DNA of 8,128 bases from JBGPBY01 sp041481485. Lineage in GTDB: Bacteria > Acidobacteriota > Terriglobia > 20CM-2-55-15. The stretch is from positions 1 through 8,128 of the forward strand of contig JBGPBY010000339.1 in assembly GCA_041481485.1 (NCBI GenBank), read 5' to 3'. The first letter of the stretch is position 1. The number at the start of each line of letters is the position of its first letter. The notes under the pieces were generated by a model. The model had not been told where the DNA came from, did not search any database, and was given only the letters and a program-made list of their open reading frames with translations. Shown piece after piece: positions 1 to 6,628 of this stretch. Position numbers and translations under genes: made by a program.

Positions 1-10
1 CAATCACTAA

Positions 11-129
11 CCCCCTCTCCCACGGGGTGTGGGTGGGGTGTGGGGTACCGCATTTAAAATTTGTTCCGTGGGGTACCCCTCCCCCGCCGCCCACCTCTTG
101 ACGGGGCCCCCTCTCCCGTTGGGAGAGGG
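11..129. repeat. GC-rich nested inverted repeat (MITE/REP-like), with G4 motif
   Basis: The outer arms are CCCTCTCCC (13-21) and GGGAGAGGG (121-129), perfect over 9 bp. The inner arms are 26-49 and 72-95; both end in GGGGTACC at the centre, and 18 of 24 positions are complementary. A further CCCTCTCCC at 109-117 forms a 9-bp hairpin with 121-129 around a GTT loop. The centre (50-71) is AT-rich. On the plus strand 24-45 has four G-runs (GGGG, GGG, GGGG, GGGG) with loops of 3, 1 and 3 nt, which fits the G-quadruplex rule. The element lies about 35 bp beyond the stop of the minus-strand receptor remnant. It could be a dispersed intergenic repeat or act at the RNA level; there is no T-run after the hairpin on the minus strand, so a classical terminator is not supported. 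Copy number cannot be judged from one window. Confidence 0.55.
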
Positions 130-164
130 ATTTCTTGATCAGCCGCCTCTTCATCTGAGATCCA

Positions 165-1966
165 CTAAAAAATCAACTTCATGGCGAACTGGATTTGCCT
201 CATCGGCGCCGACAGCGTTGTGATCCGGCCTGCAATGGGATTCACCTTTCCGCCGCCGTCCCCTGATTGCACAAAGACATTCGGATCGGGCAGTCCCCAA
301 TTGGAATGGTTAAGCAGGTTAAAAAACTCCGCCCGGAACTGCAGGTTCACCGATTCGCTGAGCCTGGTGTTCTTCTGCGCCGAGACATCGATATTCCAGA
401 AGCCTGGACCAGTCAGGCTATTGCGTCCGGCATTCCCCAACTCTCCAACCGGCGGCAATGAATATGCCGTCGGATCGAACCATTGATTCAACGTCCCTAC
501 CCGGATGTTCTCCACCGTTCGGCCCGGATTCAGAATAGGACGGTTTTCAGTGAAAGCTGCGCCAAGACCGGCCTGGTCGAAACCGACTGCAGGAGAGAAC
601 GGCGTACCTGAATGAGCCATCGCGATGCCGCTGAGTTGCCAGCCTTCGAACAATTGGTGGCCCTTGAACTGCCCCTTATATGGCAGCTCCACAAGGCTGT
701 TCACCGCTAGAGCATTTCGGCGGTCGAACAGGCAATTTCCATAGTCCAGTCTGGCGTTATAAGGATTCATCGCAGGGAATCCTCCCTCCAGACCGTATGT
801 ATTCGAACTGTCGTCAGTGCAATGGGACCAGGTGTAAGAGATCTGACCTTGAATGTTGTGCGACAACTTCCGGTTCAAATTCGTTTGCAGGGAATGGTAT
901 GACGAGTTGGCCCCCGGTTCCGCGCCATTGTATGGGCCAATGGCCGGATTGATCCGCGGATTGCTCGCAATTCCAAAAGGTCCCAGCATGGCAAAAACCG
1001 GCCTGCCATTCGGCCCGAGAGACGGAACTGGCGGATTCTGATCGCGCTGAAAGAAAAGATGCACGCCGCGCGAACCCACATATCCGACGGTGACGATGGT
1101 CGAGTCGGTGACTTGCCGTTGAACATTCAAGTTCCACTGCATTTGATAAGGCGTGGAGGGCGTGTCGTAGTTTACGGCATTACTCTGCGAGGGCAGCGGC
1201 GCCACAAATGCAGGCGTTGGGAATCCGGGAAACACCTGGACCGTAAAACTATAGGGCGGATTGAAATAGTAGGCGGATGCATATGTGCGCGGCGCAATCG
1301 GATTGTGGAATACACCGAAGCCTCCGCGGACGGATGTCTTGTGATCATGGAATGGGTCGAATGCAAATCCAAGGCGAGGGTCGAAATTCCTCACCGACGG
1401 ATTGTGCAGGAACACGTTCGGCACCGTTGTGAACGACGTTGAGCTCCGATAGTCGGTGATCGTGTTGAGCGGGTGCTTGTCGGTCGTCGGATTGGTGACG
1501 AATTCATAACGAAGACCGAGGTTCACGGTCAGGTTGCTCCATATTTTCCAGTCGTCTTGTATGTATCCGTTCACGTCAGTTTCCCGGAAATCGCGATAAC
1601 CGTCGCTCTGTTCCGGCAATGGACCGAAGAACAAAAACGGAGAAGCACTCAGGAAACTTGCGAGGCTATTGAAGATGAATTGCCCGCCCAGCCAGCCGGG
1701 CGCGTTCACGTTGGATTGCACGCGCTGGACATCCGCGCCGAACCGGAAGCTGTGCGCTCCGTGCGCCCAATAGACATCGTCGCCCGCGCCGTACTTGTTT
1801 TGAACGAAAAGAAACGGCAGGAAGATACTCGAACCCAATGAGCTAAGACCCGTAATGTTGATCGTGCCGTTTTTGCGCCCCGGGAAGAATGAAAGACCTG
1901 GGAGGTTGGCGTCCAAATCCGACCCCTCGCGAGTTCTGACGAACGTCACTCGCGCCAGGTTTACAG
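165..1966 (-). pseudogene. Oar-like TonB-dependent receptor, C-terminal beta-barrel remnant
   Basis: This frame encodes the distal barrel of an Oar/CarboxypepD_reg-type TonB-dependent outer-membrane receptor. Family signatures in order from the GTG at 1949 are: LPGLSFFPGR at residues 16-25; the strand pattern around YIQDDWKIW and LGLRYEF (129-150); WNLNVQRQ followed by VGYVGSRG (272-295); SYTWSHCTDD near 370; FNLLNHSNWG near 545; and a C-terminus PMRQIQFAMKLIF ending in Phe, as outer-membrane barrels do. The open frame also covers codons upstream of the GTG (reading VNLAR), up to about 1966, where it meets the N-terminal fragment in a different frame. The GTG at 1949 has no Shine-Dalgarno sequence and the piece has no signal peptide, so it is probably not made as an exported protein. 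Intact relatives are roughly 1,000-1,200 residues; here the plug and first barrel strands (about 350-450 residues, my estimate) are absent. The stop is TAG at 165-167. Family assignment is very sure; the pseudogene call is strong unless the assembly is wrong. Confidence 0.88.
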
Positions 1967-2197
1967 ATCGGGAACGCGATACCGCCCAACTTCATTGCTA
2001 ACCACATTACAGACCACACCAGTGCTGACGTTCTTAACCTGCACCGACACGCCCGGCAGGACAGCGCCGGTCGTATCCAGCACAACGCCCGAAATCGCAC
2101 CGTTTGTTGCCTGGGCGTTTAGATTGGTTGAAATGAGAAAAAACAGACTTGCGAGGAAGAAACAGATCCCGAAAAAACGTGGAAGCTGATACGCCAT
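1961..2197 (-). pseudogene. Oar-like receptor, N-terminal fragment (signal peptide + carboxypeptidase-regulatory domain)
   Basis: This 78-residue frame is the 5' end of the same receptor gene. Residues 1-29 form a signal peptide ending in LNAQA. It is followed by the start of a carboxypeptidase-regulatory-like beta-sandwich: GAISGVVLDTTGAVLPG, then VQVKNVSTGV and NEVGRYRVPDL. The frame stops at TAA (1961-1963), exactly where family members continue into the rest of this domain and then the TonB plug. Directly after it, in a different frame, the barrel sequence resumes. The ATG at 2195-2197 is preceded by AAGGAGG with a 4-nt spacer, so transcription and translation initiation look intact. Read alone, the product would be a short secreted peptide with most of one domain and no channel. 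An annotation pipeline would probably call it a small carboxypeptidase-regulatory-like protein, but it is better read as a broken gene. Confidence 0.85.
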
Positions 2198-2365
2198 AAC
2201 CCCTCCTTAAGATGACAGAAGGCGAAAAAGGCAGTTTTGTTACGCGAAAGTTATAACGATCGCGAGGGAGTGTCAATCTTGCTCTTCTTTATACTGATTG
2301 TTAAGATTGCAATCTTTCATCGACCGATCTCGCATTGATTGGAAAACTTCAAAGGAGATTCAAAG
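2198..2365. promoter_or_regulatory. Divergent promoter region between receptor remnant and DUF6152 operon
   Basis: This region serves both directions. For the minus-strand receptor, a perfect TTGACA -35 (complement of 2271-2276) is followed by TATAAC (complement of 2250-2255) with a 15-bp spacer. That spacer is shorter than the usual 16-18, so the assignment is tentative. The leader would be about 45 nt. For the plus-strand operon, TATACT (2290-2295) is a plausible -10 but I see no good -35 at the right distance; TTGCTC (2279-2284) with TAAGAT (2302-2307), spacer 17, is an alternative. The plus-strand gene has AAAGGAG at 2351-2357, 8 nt before its ATG. Confidence 0.45.
2303..2316. promoter_or_regulatory. 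Candidate operator: 14-bp perfect palindrome
   Basis: AAGATTGCAATCTT is a perfect 14-bp palindrome in the divergent intergenic region. The half-site CAATCTT occurs once more at 2274-2280, 36 bp upstream in direct orientation. Paired with AAGATTG at 2303-2309, that extra half-site also makes a 7-bp inverted repeat around the TATACT element, and it overlaps the TTGACA box of the opposite-strand promoter. This layout is what one expects of a dimeric repressor or activator acting on both directions. The cognate regulator is not encoded in this window, and the motif does not match a regulator site that I can name. Confidence 0.4.
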
Positions 2366-2767
2366 ATGAGATTCTGTTCGCGGATTCTTCTTATTGGGTT
2401 CTGGTTCATGGTGGGACTGCCTGCGTTCGCTCACCACGCTTTTTCTGCAGAATATGACGCGGATAAGCCGGTAAAACTTTCAGGCACGGTTACCAAAGTG
2501 GAATGGGAGAATCCACACACCTGGTTTTACATCGACGTCAAGGACAGTGCCGGCAAGGTCGAGAATTGGGGATTGGAAATGGGAAGTCCCAATATTCTGA
2601 TTAGGGCCGGCTGGGGAAGAAATACCTTAAAGATTGGCGATGCAGTCACTGTTGAAGCAAGTCGCGCGAAAAATGGAACAAACATCGCTAATGCCAAAGT
2701 CGTCACTCTTGCCAGCACCGGGCAAAAACTTTTTGCGGGATCGAGTCAGGGCCAAACCGGCCGTTGA
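2366..2767 (+). CDS. DUF6152 family exported protein
   Basis: A 133-residue protein of the DUF6152 family; its biochemical role is unknown. Residues 1-22 form a signal peptide (charged start, hydrophobic LLIGFWFMVGLPAFA) with cleavage likely before HHAFSAEYD, the typical mature N-terminus of this family. The mature part has the family's signatures: KPVKLSGTVTKVEWENPH (34-51), WFYIDVKDSAGKV (53-65), NWGLEMGSPN (67-76), LKIGDAVTVEASRAKNGTN (88-106) and a final TGQKLFAGSSQ. It is predicted to be a small all-beta periplasmic protein. The start is ATG 2366, with AAAGGAG 8 nt upstream. An in-frame TTG at 2339 would add nine polar residues before the signal peptide and has no ribosome site, so I reject it. 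It is the first gene of a two-gene operon; its stop codon overlaps the next gene's ribosome-binding site. Confidence 0.9.
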   Translation: MRFCSRILLIGFWFMVGLPAFAHHAFSAEYDADKPVKLSGTVTKVEWENPHTWFYIDVKDSAGKVENWGLEMGSPNILIRAGWGRNTLKIGDAVTVEASRAKNGTNIANAKVVTLASTGQKLFAGSSQGQTGR

Positions 2768-2777
2768 AGGAGGGGCT

Positions 2778-3599
2778 ATGAAGTGGATCATTGCCGGCAT
2801 CGCTTTGAATTTCGTGCTTTGCATGAACGCTTCGGCGCAATGGGAGAAACAGAGAGACAATTCGATTCCCCGTACACGCGACGGCAAGCCCAATCTTGCG
2901 GCGGCCGCGCCGCGGTCACGTGATGGAAAGTCGGACCTTTCAGGAGTATGGCAGTCCGATCCCGATCCCGCAGGGCTGCCCAAAGTTGTACAGACTGTTG
3001 AGAGTATCACGGGCCTCGGAGCCCCTCGGTACTTCGTCGATATCACCTCGGACCTGCAACGGAACGAAGTGCCCTTCCAGCCCGCCGCTGCGGCCGCGTT
3101 TGTTCAACGGCTTCAGAACCAGGGGAAGGATGACCCGATCGCGCACTGCAAACCAACAGGCGTACCCGCAATCTCCAACGGTCCTATCCCGTTCAAAATC
3201 GTTCAGACTCCGGGTTTGATTGTGATTCTTTATGAAGACAGTTCGGTTTTCCGTCAGATCTTTCTTGATGGGCGAAAAACTGTGGCAGATCCGCAACCGC
3301 GCTGGATGGGCTACTCGAACGGGCGATGGGACGGCGATACGCTCGTGGTCGATACCGTAGGCTTTACAGATAAGAGCTGGCTCGATCGACTGGGTCACAC
3401 GCACAGCGAAGCGATGCACGTGACCGAACGATTTCGCCGGCGCGACATTGGGCACCTCGAGATAGAAGTCACAATTGATGACCCAAAGACTTATACGAAG
3501 CCGATCAAATACGTCCAGAAAGCGACGCTGACGCCCGACGAAGATTTGCTGGAATACTTCTGCACGGAAAATGAAAAGGACGTGCAGAACTACAAGTGA
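2778..3599 (+). CDS. Exported protein of an uncharacterised acidobacterial family ('RDGK..LSGVW' type)
   Basis: A 273-residue secreted protein. Residues 1-20 are a signal peptide with an ASA|QW cleavage site. It belongs to a family that I recognise as common in Acidobacteriota and usually annotated as hypothetical. Its marks are SRDGKSDLSGVW (47-58), a conserved CKPTGVP (124-130), FRQIFLDGRK (158-167), a block around RWMGYSNGRWDGDTLVVDTVGF (175-196), SWLDRLGHTHSEAMHVTERF (200-219), and VTIDDPKTYTKP (231-242). No catalytic site can be assigned. The short motif RDGK(P/S)(N/D)L occurs twice in tandem (34-40 and 48-54). The start is ATG 2778: AAGGAGG (2767-2773) lies 4 nt upstream and begins on the last base of the preceding stop codon. 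Longer in-frame starts would overlap the DUF6152 gene and bury the signal peptide. The 10-nt gap implies co-transcription and probably coupled translation with the DUF6152 gene. Confidence 0.8.
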   Translation: MKWIIAGIALNFVLCMNASAQWEKQRDNSIPRTRDGKPNLAAAAPRSRDGKSDLSGVWQSDPDPAGLPKVVQTVESITGLGAPRYFVDITSDLQRNEVPFQPAAAAAFVQRLQNQGKDDPIAHCKPTGVPAISNGPIPFKIVQTPGLIVILYEDSSVFRQIFLDGRKTVADPQPRWMGYSNGRWDGDTLVVDTVGFTDKSWLDRLGHTHSEAMHVTERFRRRDIGHLEIEVTIDDPKTYTKPIKYVQKATLTPDEDLLEYFCTENEKDVQNYK

Positions 3600-3672
3600 C
3601 GATTCGCTGACAAATCACAGGACCAGTCATCTATAGATAAATTCTTCTACACGCAAGATCCAGGGGGTTCGC

Positions 3673-4653
3673 CTAACGTTCGCTGTCAAGCAGCCGCATT
3701 TGTCTCTCGTCGTAGCGAGTCCCCCCAACGGTTGGGACGAAGGCTTCGATGTGCTTTACATCTGCGGGCGATAGCCTCACTTCGAGCGACTTTAGCGCTT
3801 CGGCGAGTTGTCTCCGGGTGCGGGCGCCGATCACCGGGACGATGGAATTGCCCTTCGCCAATACCCAGGCTATCGCCAGTTGTGCGGGCGTAATGTTCCT
3901 GTCGGCCGCGAGCTGGCGCAAACTATCGACAACCGTCCTGTTCTGTGTGGCGTTGCTGTCTGCAAAACGCGGGAAATGATTGCGAACGTCGCCGTCACCC
4001 AGCGGACGTGAGCTGCTAAGCAAGCCGCGCGAAAGCACGCCGTACGCTGTGACGCCAATGCCGAGTTCCTTAAGTGCAGGAAAAATCTTCTCTTCGGGCG
4101 AGCGGGTGATCACTGCATATTCGATCTGGAGATCGCTGACGGGATATGCAGCGTGAGCGCGGCGTACGGTATCGGCCGACATCTCGGAGAGTCCGAGATA
4201 GCGAACGTAGCCTGCTTCGATGCACCTGGCGATAGCGCCGGCGGTTTCTTCGATTGGCACGTTGGGATCGAGCCGTGCCGGGCGGTATGTATCAATGTGG
4301 TCCACTCCGAGCCGCGTCAGCGTGTAAGCCAGAAAATTTTTGATCGCCAGCGGCCGCGCATCGTAACCACCCCACGAACCATCAGGGCCACGTAGCGCAC
4401 CGAACTTTACGGAGAGCAGGACCTTATCGCGGTGCTCCTTGATGGCGCGACCGATCAACATTTCGTTGTGCCCCATGCCGTAAAAGTCGCCGGTATCGAC
4501 CAGGTTAATGCCCGCGTCGATTGCGGCGTGAATCGTTGCGATACTCTCCTGCTCATCCGCAGGTCCGTACACGCCGGACATTCCCATGCAGCCCAATGCA
4601 ATTGGAAAAACCCGCGGACCGTTCGTGCCCAGCCGTCGTGTTTCGATCGCCAT
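3673..4653 (-). CDS. Aldo/keto reductase, with the catalytic His position replaced by Ala
   Basis: A 326-residue cytoplasmic NADPH-dependent aldo/keto reductase of full family length (TIM barrel). It opens with the beta hairpin and first strand IALGCMGMSGVYG (18-30). Tetrad residues visible are Asp53 and Tyr58 in LVDTGDFYG, and Lys83 in SVKFG. The fourth, His of the usual YxQHRxDP, aligns with Ala126 in YRPARLDP (123-130). YVRYLGLSEMS (149-159) is the conserved strand, and VPVIGARTRRQL (272-283) is the NADP-phosphate binding region. The start is ATG 4651-4653 with GGAGG 5 nt upstream; the stop is TAG at 3673-3675. It faces the upstream two-gene operon tail to tail across 73 bp with no clear terminator. 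The physiological substrate cannot be told. I recall that a subgroup of bacterial AKRs shares the PARLDP form, so the change is probably functional divergence rather than decay; the rest of the protein looks intact. Confidence 0.93.
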   Translation of the reverse strand: MAIETRRLGTNGPRVFPIALGCMGMSGVYGPADEQESIATIHAAIDAGINLVDTGDFYGMGHNEMLIGRAIKEHRDKVLLSVKFGALRGPDGSWGGYDARPLAIKNFLAYTLTRLGVDHIDTYRPARLDPNVPIEETAGAIARCIEAGYVRYLGLSEMSADTVRRAHAAYPVSDLQIEYAVITRSPEEKIFPALKELGIGVTAYGVLSRGLLSSSRPLGDGDVRNHFPRFADSNATQNRTVVDSLRQLAADRNITPAQLAIAWVLAKGNSIVPVIGARTRRQLAEALKSLEVRLSPADVKHIEAFVPTVGGTRYDERQMRLLDSER

Positions 4654-4924
4654 GATTGCCTCCGCTTACGATGGTACTCCCAGTAATTTCCACTTCGGTT
4701 TGTTGTCTCGGTATATCTGATCCAAATCCTGGAGAAGAGTCCTGCGGGTCAGATCCGTTCTCATTGGACTCAACGTGTCTCTCAATCGTGCCCCCTTAGT
4801 TTGCGCGTCGGCACTTGCACACTTTCGATCACCAGGCACTTCTACGGTTAGCAGACTACACGGCCAGAGGAATTGTTTTCACGACCTCCTCAGGATTGGA
4901 TCAGCGGAAAGTAGCTGGGCTGCC
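4654..4924. other. Intergenic region with a possible 32-codon leader ORF before the reductase
   Basis: This 271-bp gap lies between the HAF-collagen gene and the aldo/keto reductase, both on the minus strand. It contains the reductase ribosome-binding site (GGAGG, complement of about 4659-4663). On the minus strand an ATG at 4762-4764 opens a 32-codon frame ending at TAA 4666-4668, 12 bp before the reductase start. Its predicted product is basic (MRTDLTRRTLLQDLDQIY, then a Lys/Trp-rich end). The frame is open for some 30 codons further upstream without an ATG, and no good ribosome site precedes the ATG. It may be a leader peptide, the tail of a decayed gene, or chance. No terminator hairpin is evident after the HAF-collagen gene, so read-through into the reductase is possible. 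Confidence 0.2.
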
Positions 4925-6628
4925 CTAGGACTTCACTACCAAACTGTGAAAGGTGATGACGTTGTACCAAGACACCAGACCGAAGTTGCAACCTCCGCCG
5001 TAGCCCCAGTTCTGTTGCTGAAGATCGCGGTAGTCGATCGCAGTTTGAAAAATGGATTGTCCGTCCAGATATGCCTCGAATGAGGAGCGAAGAACACGCA
5101 GGCGCAAACTGTGGCGCACACCGTTGGGGCCGAGCGGAAGTGCCCGACGGATTTGAGGAGACAAGCCTTCGACATTGTTGATCTGTGCCCATTGATTTCC
5201 CACGGCGCTCAGTTGAAAGAGAAACCGTCGGTCTGGCGCACTTCCAGGGGTCAGGAAAAGACCAAAACCTTCCCGTCCCTGTTCCCGTGTGAATTCCAGA
5301 AGGACTTCGTATTCTCCGGAGCCCGCGCGCCATGGCAGACACAGTCGCGCCCAGTTGTCCGGGCCAACCGTGACAGTACCGTCGTCCAGCTTCCAATAGC
5401 CTGTGGTTGAACCGTTCGTGGACCTGATTCTTGAAAACAAATTTCCCGTATCTCCGCGGCTGGACGTGCTGCGATCTTCAGCCGGTGGAACCAATCCTGC
5501 AGCGCCCGAGTTCGCAGTGTCGTTACCGCCTCGGCCTCGAGGACCAACTGGGCCAGGAGGGCCAAGAGGTCCGGGAGGTCCGGGAGGTCCGGGCGGCCCT
5601 GCAGGGCCAGCAGGACCCACAGGTGCCGTCACACCGGAAGTTCCATTGAGATCTGTGATTCGGACCAGCGGTTGATTGAGATTTGCGGACGGTGCAGAAA
5701 CAAGCGCTGACGGTGATGCGAGAAATCCGCGCGATGTCCCATCGCGGTCCGAAAACTCGCCAACGGCCTGGCCGAGATCATTGATCCCCTGAATGTTCCA
5801 TGAGATTGACGCATCAAAAGGCTCGATCGGAGTGTCGGTGTTTGCATTACGGATGAAACCGGCAAACGGCGGCTGCGGACCTCCAGTCTGCCCCGCGATG
5901 TCTCCGAGATTGTTCAGCGCTTTTGCTTCGGTATGAAGACCATTCGCAAGTTGAACCTTATGATAGGAAGTCCCATCGAAGAAAAAACCGCTCTCGTTGG
6001 ACGAGAACCCGCTCGATCCGACGATCTGTCCGGAATCGTTGATCCCACGGGCGGATCCGGCGTGACTGTCCGGCACTTCGAGTGTCGTATAATTTCCACC
6101 GCTCAAGCGAAAACCATGTCGTGAACCATCGCTTCCAAGGTAGGCCCCGGCGATCTGTCCCTTGTTGTTGATGCCATATGCAACGGTGTCGGAACTTCCA
6201 GGGACGTCGAATGTCGCGAAGCCGCCATTGTTGAATAGAAAACCGTGGTTTCCAGAATCCAGCCCCGTTCCGTATCCACCGACGATCTGGCCAACATTGT
6301 TGATTCCTGTCGCGATCGTCCAATTGCCGCCCGGCACATCAATGGCCGAGAACTTCCCGCCGTTGAACAAGAATGCATGGGTGCCGCTGCCGTCGACAAA
6401 GCTTCCGACGATTTGACCCAGATTATTCACCCCACGCGCTGTTGTGGAAATGCTTCCCGGTACATCAATCTTTGTGACTGCGAATGCACTCTCTCCTGCC
6501 GCAGGCGTAGGTGGCCGCATCGCGGCGGTCAGCATCATATATAGAGGGCCGCATGCCAATGCGAGCGCGGCCGCGGGCAGCAGATTGCGCGTCAAATTCC
6601 GATATCGAATCTTTGGATTGCTCAGCAC
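4925..6628 (-). CDS. Exported HAF-repeat / collagen-like / LamG-like multidomain protein
   Basis: A 567-residue protein in three parts. Residues 1-38 have a basic start (K6, R8, R10, R14) and a hydrophobic stretch (about 16-35): a signal peptide or anchor. Residues 54-304 hold six HAF-type repeats of about 43 residues with the core (I/F)DVPG...A.GINN.GQIVG...HGFL; the GxN..G(Q/D) element recurs at about 66, 108, 152, 195, 237 and 281. Such repeats probably fold as propeller-like blades (inference). Residues 338-364 are nine uninterrupted Gly-Pro-X collagen triplets, followed by GRGG and a polar linker. Residues 405-567 resemble a LamG or 3-keto-disaccharide-hydrolase-type jelly roll: YEVLLEFTREQGREGFGLFL, then RHSLRLRVLRSSFEAYLDGQ, ending ITFHSLVV, with two Cys (430, 547) that could bond. 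The start is GTG 6628, preceded by an in-frame stop and no ATG; the ribosome site is weak. It is probably secreted and trimeric through the collagen segment. No enzyme site can be named. Confidence 0.8.
   Translation of the reverse strand: MLSNPKIRYRNLTRNLLPAAALALACGPLYMMLTAAMRPPTPAAGESAFAVTKIDVPGSISTTARGVNNLGQIVGSFVDGSGTHAFLFNGGKFSAIDVPGGNWTIATGINNVGQIVGGYGTGLDSGNHGFLFNNGGFATFDVPGSSDTVAYGINNKGQIAGAYLGSDGSRHGFRLSGGNYTTLEVPDSHAGSARGINDSGQIVGSSGFSSNESGFFFDGTSYHKVQLANGLHTEAKALNNLGDIAGQTGGPQPPFAGFIRNANTDTPIEPFDASISWNIQGINDLGQAVGEFSDRDGTSRGFLASPSALVSAPSANLNQPLVRITDLNGTSGVTAPVGPAGPAGPPGPPGPPGPLGPPGPVGPRGRGGNDTANSGAAGLVPPAEDRSTSSRGDTGNLFSRIRSTNGSTTGYWKLDDGTVTVGPDNWARLCLPWRAGSGEYEVLLEFTREQGREGFGLFLTPGSAPDRRFLFQLSAVGNQWAQINNVEGLSPQIRRALPLGPNGVRHSLRLRVLRSSFEAYLDGQSIFQTAIDYRDLQQQNWGYGGGCNFGLVSWYNVITFHSLVVKS
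5568..5594. repeat. 9-bp tandem repeat within the collagen-coding segment
   Basis: Three head-to-tail copies of GGTCCGGG(A/C) on the plus strand encode consecutive Gly-Pro-Pro triplets on the minus strand. They are nearly identical at the DNA level while flanking triplets use varied codons. This points to recent slippage expansion and possible length variation between strains. Confidence 0.75.

Noticed and set aside
109..129. Hairpin CCCTCTCCC-GTT-GGGAGAGGG as terminator of the receptor gene
   Set aside because: No T-run follows it on the minus strand, and the same sequence is part of a larger symmetrical repeat, so it is listed as a repeat.
814..1137. Open frames overlapping the receptor barrel on both strands
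   Set aside because: These are shadows; the barrel frame carries all the recognisable family motifs.
2339..2365. TTG start extending the DUF6152 protein by nine residues
   Set aside because: It has no ribosome site, whereas ATG 2366 has AAAGGAG at good spacing and begins a clean signal peptide.
2634..2777. Upstream starts for the second operon gene inside the DUF6152 gene
   Set aside because: They would put about 48 residues before an obvious signal peptide; ATG 2778 has a strong ribosome site.
3629..3638. 10-bp palindrome ATCTATAGAT between the convergent operon and reductase
   Set aside because: It is short, AT-rich and without a T-run; too weak to call a terminator or operator.
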